Source of the DNA: Sphingosinicella microcystinivorans
GTDB lineage: Bacteria > Pseudomonadota > Alphaproteobacteria > Sphingomonadales > Sphingomonadaceae
Length of the DNA stretch: 64,000 nt
Reading direction: 5' to 3'
Assembly (NCBI RefSeq): GCF_027941835.1
Contig: NZ_CP116005.1
Location: 2,185,501 to 2,249,500 of the forward strand
The notes below the pieces were generated by a model that saw only the letters and a list, made by a program, of their open reading frames with translations, was not told where the DNA came from and made no database searches. The stretch's first letter is position 1. Each line of letters begins with the position of its first letter. The translations under genes and the position numbers were made by a program. Shown in pieces: positions 62,034 to 64,000 of this stretch.

Positions 62034-62149
62034 GGGGGACTCCTTGAGCAGAATCAGGCGTCATTGCACGCCGATCTGCTAAAGAGCGTATTTGCGCCCA
62101 TGTGGCGGGTCAATCGAAAATCTACGCAGATTAGCGGATTTGCTGTGGA
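62034..62149 (-). promoter_or_regulatory. Promoter of the two-gene module with XRE-like operator
   Basis: -35 TTGACC (62113-62108), 17-base spacer, -10 TACGCT (62090-62085). A 24-base segment at 62120-62143, just upstream of the -35, matches 63245-63268 at 19 of 24 positions, and GCAAATACGCT recurs over the -10. This identical architecture at the XRE promoter implies common control. Confidence 0.72.
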
Positions 62150-62866
62150 TCACCCGAACAGCGATCCCTGACGATCAGATTCCCCAAGTAGTTTGAGTAC
62201 CTTGAGCCTGACTTGAGCAGCCTCCTCGGAAACCTGAAACGTCTCCATCACTGCACCAACGATCTGTCGACCATGGTCTGACCGCACTGCCACGGCAGCG
62301 TGGAGATCACGCTCCTGGCAATAATCGGACACCAGCCGGCGTATGGATGTGACCGGCATCAGTATCGCGCCGCTCACATAACCGGCTTGCCACTCCATCC
62401 AGTCATAGTTCGCGGCTTGAATGATGGTGTCGCGCTTGCAGATCGCCTTGTTTTCATGGCTGCTGCGGTCGAACAGTTGGCCATGCTGAAACTTGCCCGC
62501 CCACAGGTGCCGGTGGAAATGCACATGGCCAAACTCATGGGCCAACGTCGTGCGCAGCCGGTTCTCGCGGCGGGAATCGTTAGCCAGCCGGTCTGAGATT
62601 GCGACTTCGGGATCCCTGTCTGGATGGAAGGCGGTCACGCCTTCGACATCGTCGCCATAGATTGTCAGGTCGGCAGAGGAATCCAGGCTGGCGTCGTTGA
62701 GCTCGATCAGCAGATGGAGTTCATCGGTCGTGATACGTGGACGTGCTTCCTGGTTCCGCTTGCGGTGCAGATCCCTGACAAGCCGCTCACACTCCCGATC
62801 GAGCTCGTCGTTCGTGTAATAGGGGCGCTCTGGAAATCGGCCTTTTGGATCCCGTATCATCCTCAT
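62150..62866 (-). CDS. ImmA/IrrE-family metallo-endopeptidase
   Basis: 238 residues from ATG at 62866 (a GTG at 62938 is the alternative). Zinc motif HEFGH in RTTLAHEFGHVHFHRHLW, with a downstream acidic ligand region (YDWMEWQAGYVSGAILMP) as in IrrE/ImmA. Such proteases cut XRE-type repressors and so trigger excision or stress genes (ImmA-ImmR, IrrE-DdrO). Lies 13 bases after the XRE gene: a repressor/anti-repressor pair. Confidence 0.92.
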   Translation of the reverse strand: MRMIRDPKGRFPERPYYTNDELDRECERLVRDLHRKRNQEARPRITTDELHLLIELNDASLDSSADLTIYGDDVEGVTAFHPDRDPEVAISDRLANDSRRENRLRTTLAHEFGHVHFHRHLWAGKFQHGQLFDRSSHENKAICKRDTIIQAANYDWMEWQAGYVSGAILMPVTSIRRLVSDYCQERDLHAAVAVRSDHGRQIVGAVMETFQVSEEAAQVRLKVLKLLGESDRQGSLFG

Positions 62867-62879
62867 CGCCGTCGATCCG

Positions 62880-63206
62880 TCAGTTGGTAATGGCGCGACG
62901 GAAATTGACGAATGCCTCGGCCGCCTTGGCTGGGTCACTGACCTGGCTGCGGAGGTCGTCGGGAATCTTCCCTGCCAGCAAGAACAGAACGCCTTCGTCG
63001 ATGTTCAACACCTCCGCAAACTGCCGGATCAGGTGATCCGAGGTGGGACTGCGCCGGTCATGCTCGATGTCGTTGAGGTATTGCGGCGAGATCGGTGTGC
63101 CGTCTTCCTCTTTCATGATCCTTGCCGCCAGCTCCTTCTGGCTGAGAGCCATGGCCTTCCTGGCTTTGGAAATCTGACGTCCAAAACTCGTCCCGTCAGT
63201 GGTCAT
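62880..63206 (-). CDS. XRE-family transcriptional repressor
   Basis: 108 residues from ATG at 63206. Helix-turn-helix GRQISKARKAMALSQKELAARIMKE...ISPQYLNDIEHDRRSPTSDHLIRQFAEVLNID at about 8-72, with a short C-terminal tail. Probable prophage repressor, target of the ImmA-like protease. Own promoter at 63258-63286. Confidence 0.92.
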   Translation of the reverse strand: MTTDGTSFGRQISKARKAMALSQKELAARIMKEEDGTPISPQYLNDIEHDRRSPTSDHLIRQFAEVLNIDEGVLFLLAGKIPDDLRSQVSDPAKAAEAFVNFRRAITN

Positions 63207-63241
63207 CGGTTCATCATGGCTTGGGCCAACCCTCAAAATCA

Positions 63242-63286
63242 CGCATCTATGCGGATCAGCGTAGTTGCGAGGATTTCCGGGGTCAA
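63242..63286 (-). promoter_or_regulatory. Promoter and operator of the XRE repressor gene
   Basis: -35 TTGACC (63286-63281), 17-base spacer, -10 TACGCT (63263-63258). The palindrome CGCATCTATGCG lies at 63242-63253, over the expected start of transcription. The operator-like 24-base block 63245-63268 recurs at 62120-62143. Confidence 0.72.
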
Positions 63287-63536
63287 GAACGCATTGCCGT
63301 GAACTCCGGCCGCACACTCGGGCGCCGAGGTCAGATGTAGCCGACCGGCGACCCCGCGCGAATCAAATTACGAAGAACTTCGCAGGCGTTCCGAGCGACT
63401 TTTCAAAGGCCCGGATCGCATCACCAAGCAATGCTCATGATTTCGCAAGACTACGATAAACTCATGATTTTGCTTGTTTAAAGATAGTTCTCAAACCTAC
63501 CGTGTCGCCACCCACCCAGTATTGCGAACGGTCTCC
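63287..63536. promoter_or_regulatory. Promoter region of the right-edge recombinase unit
   Basis: About 250 bases with no supported gene. Two direct repeats CTCATGATTTCGC (63434-63446) and CTCATGATTTTGC (63461-63473), 27 bases apart, lie in AT-rich DNA some 60-100 bases before the small protein start and could be operator sites. Confidence 0.5.
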
Positions 63537-63755
63537 ATGTCCACCGACACATTCAACCCAAACGGGCTTTGCCCATCCAAGATGTCGCCAGAAGCCCGAC
63601 TTTCAGAGTTGGGCCGCATCGTCGCCACCGGCGTCCTGCGGCTGCGCGAACAGTCCAGTTCTTTATCTGCCTATGGTGGAGATAGTTCACTCGCAATCTC
63701 GCCGGCCAAGAGCGTCAGTCGTCCCCGGGCAAAGGCCCGGATCGGAGGACGATAA
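63537..63755 (+). CDS. Small recombinase-operon protein
   Basis: 72 residues: MSTDTFNPNGLCPSKMSPEARLSELGRIVATGVLRLREQSSSLSAYGGDSSLAISPAKSV and a basic tail. This type of short frame (PEARLxELGRIVAxGVLRLRxxSS) commonly precedes DUF2924 and recombinase genes in Alphaproteobacteria. ATG at 63537; its stop overlaps the next start (TAATG). Function unknown. Confidence 0.75.
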   Translation: MSTDTFNPNGLCPSKMSPEARLSELGRIVATGVLRLREQSSSLSAYGGDSSLAISPAKSVSRPRAKARIGGR

Positions 63756-64000
63756 TGCACAAACAGGATGACAATGCGCAGGTGCTGGCCAGGCTGGCGG
63801 CGCTGAAGGACATGCCGGTCAGGGAACTGAAGGCCGAATGGGCAAAGCTGTTCGAGACAGAGGCGCCCAACAACAGCCGGTCGTTCCTCAAGCAGCGGCT
63901 GGCCTACCGGATCCAGGAGCTGACGTTCGGCGGCCTGTCAAAGCCGGCACGCCAGCTGCTCGATGCCCTGGCCGACGAGGTCGAGGGCAAGAAGGTCAGG
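63755..64000 (+). CDS. DUF2924 protein, cut by the window edge
   Basis: First 82 residues: VLARLAALKDMPVRELKAEWAKLFETEAPNNSRSFLKQRLAYRIQELTFGGLSKPARQLLDAL, the standard DUF2924 N-terminus, preceded by GGAGGACGATA. It continues beyond 64000. A serine recombinase is expected next and could be the integrase of this prophage. Clearly divergent from the DUF2924 at 15339. Confidence 0.92.
   Translation, partial: MHKQDDNAQVLARLAALKDMPVRELKAEWAKLFETEAPNNSRSFLKQRLAYRIQELTFGGLSKPARQLLDALADEVEGKKVR

Overview
The window is high-GC bacterial DNA. Gene style, GC content and the prophage and recombinase families suggest an alphaproteobacterium, most likely Sphingomonadales. That assignment is inference, because no rRNA or housekeeping marker is present. 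Roughly 1-13.3 kb looks like host chromosome and 13.4-64 kb is stacked mobile DNA.

Host block (1-13293): a class III aminotransferase (runs off the left edge), a secreted beta-helix protein, a POT peptide transporter and an S12 serine hydrolase are all on the minus strand. They diverge from a large secreted PD40-amidohydrolase, an M24 peptidase-like protein and an NTF2-like protein on the plus strand. A second minus-strand operon holds an S12 hydrolase paralogue, a DUF418 membrane protein and an HSL-type alpha/beta hydrolase. The set suggests uptake and breakdown of a peptide- or amide-type compound (inference). The DUF418 gene carries an in-frame amber codon.

Mobile scar region (13400-19851): an IS6-family element, a fragment of an IS3-family transposase, a DUF3489-DUF2924-serine recombinase operon, then a DUF5681 protein and a ParB-methyltransferase whose catalytic DPPY motif reads GPPY. 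After these comes the 3' end of an IS21 element, which sits inside the 3' end of a P4-type tyrosine integrase gene.

Defence island (about 19.9-31.3 kb): the tyrosine integrase with three repeats upstream, then a tightly overlapping plus-strand operon. Its genes are a WYL regulator, an SNF2/DEAD-like helicase with a degenerate PLD-like N-terminus, a DUF4391 protein, a type III Mod methyltransferase and a type III Res endonuclease. The Mod gene is compositionally mosaic, with an AT-rich core. This five-gene version of type III restriction is the best candidate for an under-described system here.

Prophage (about 31.3 kb to the right edge): a siphovirus-like, HK97-type prophage, nearly all on the minus strand. 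Read from right to left (its direction of transcription) it has a lysogeny control region (XRE repressor, ImmA/IrrE protease, two unrecognised genes under a matching promoter), an AlpA-like regulator, a recombination and replication module (Sak4-like ATPase, helicase, PD-(D/E)XK nuclease, primase-helicase, RuvC-like resolvase) and an HNH gene. Then come a DNA methyltransferase, terminases, portal, protease, capsid, connectors, tail tube, G/GT tail chaperones with a textbook -1 frameshift signal, tape measure, tail tip and fibre genes, endolysin and holin. A second small-protein/DUF2924 unit starts at the right edge and probably leads to the prophage's own serine recombinase, outside the window.
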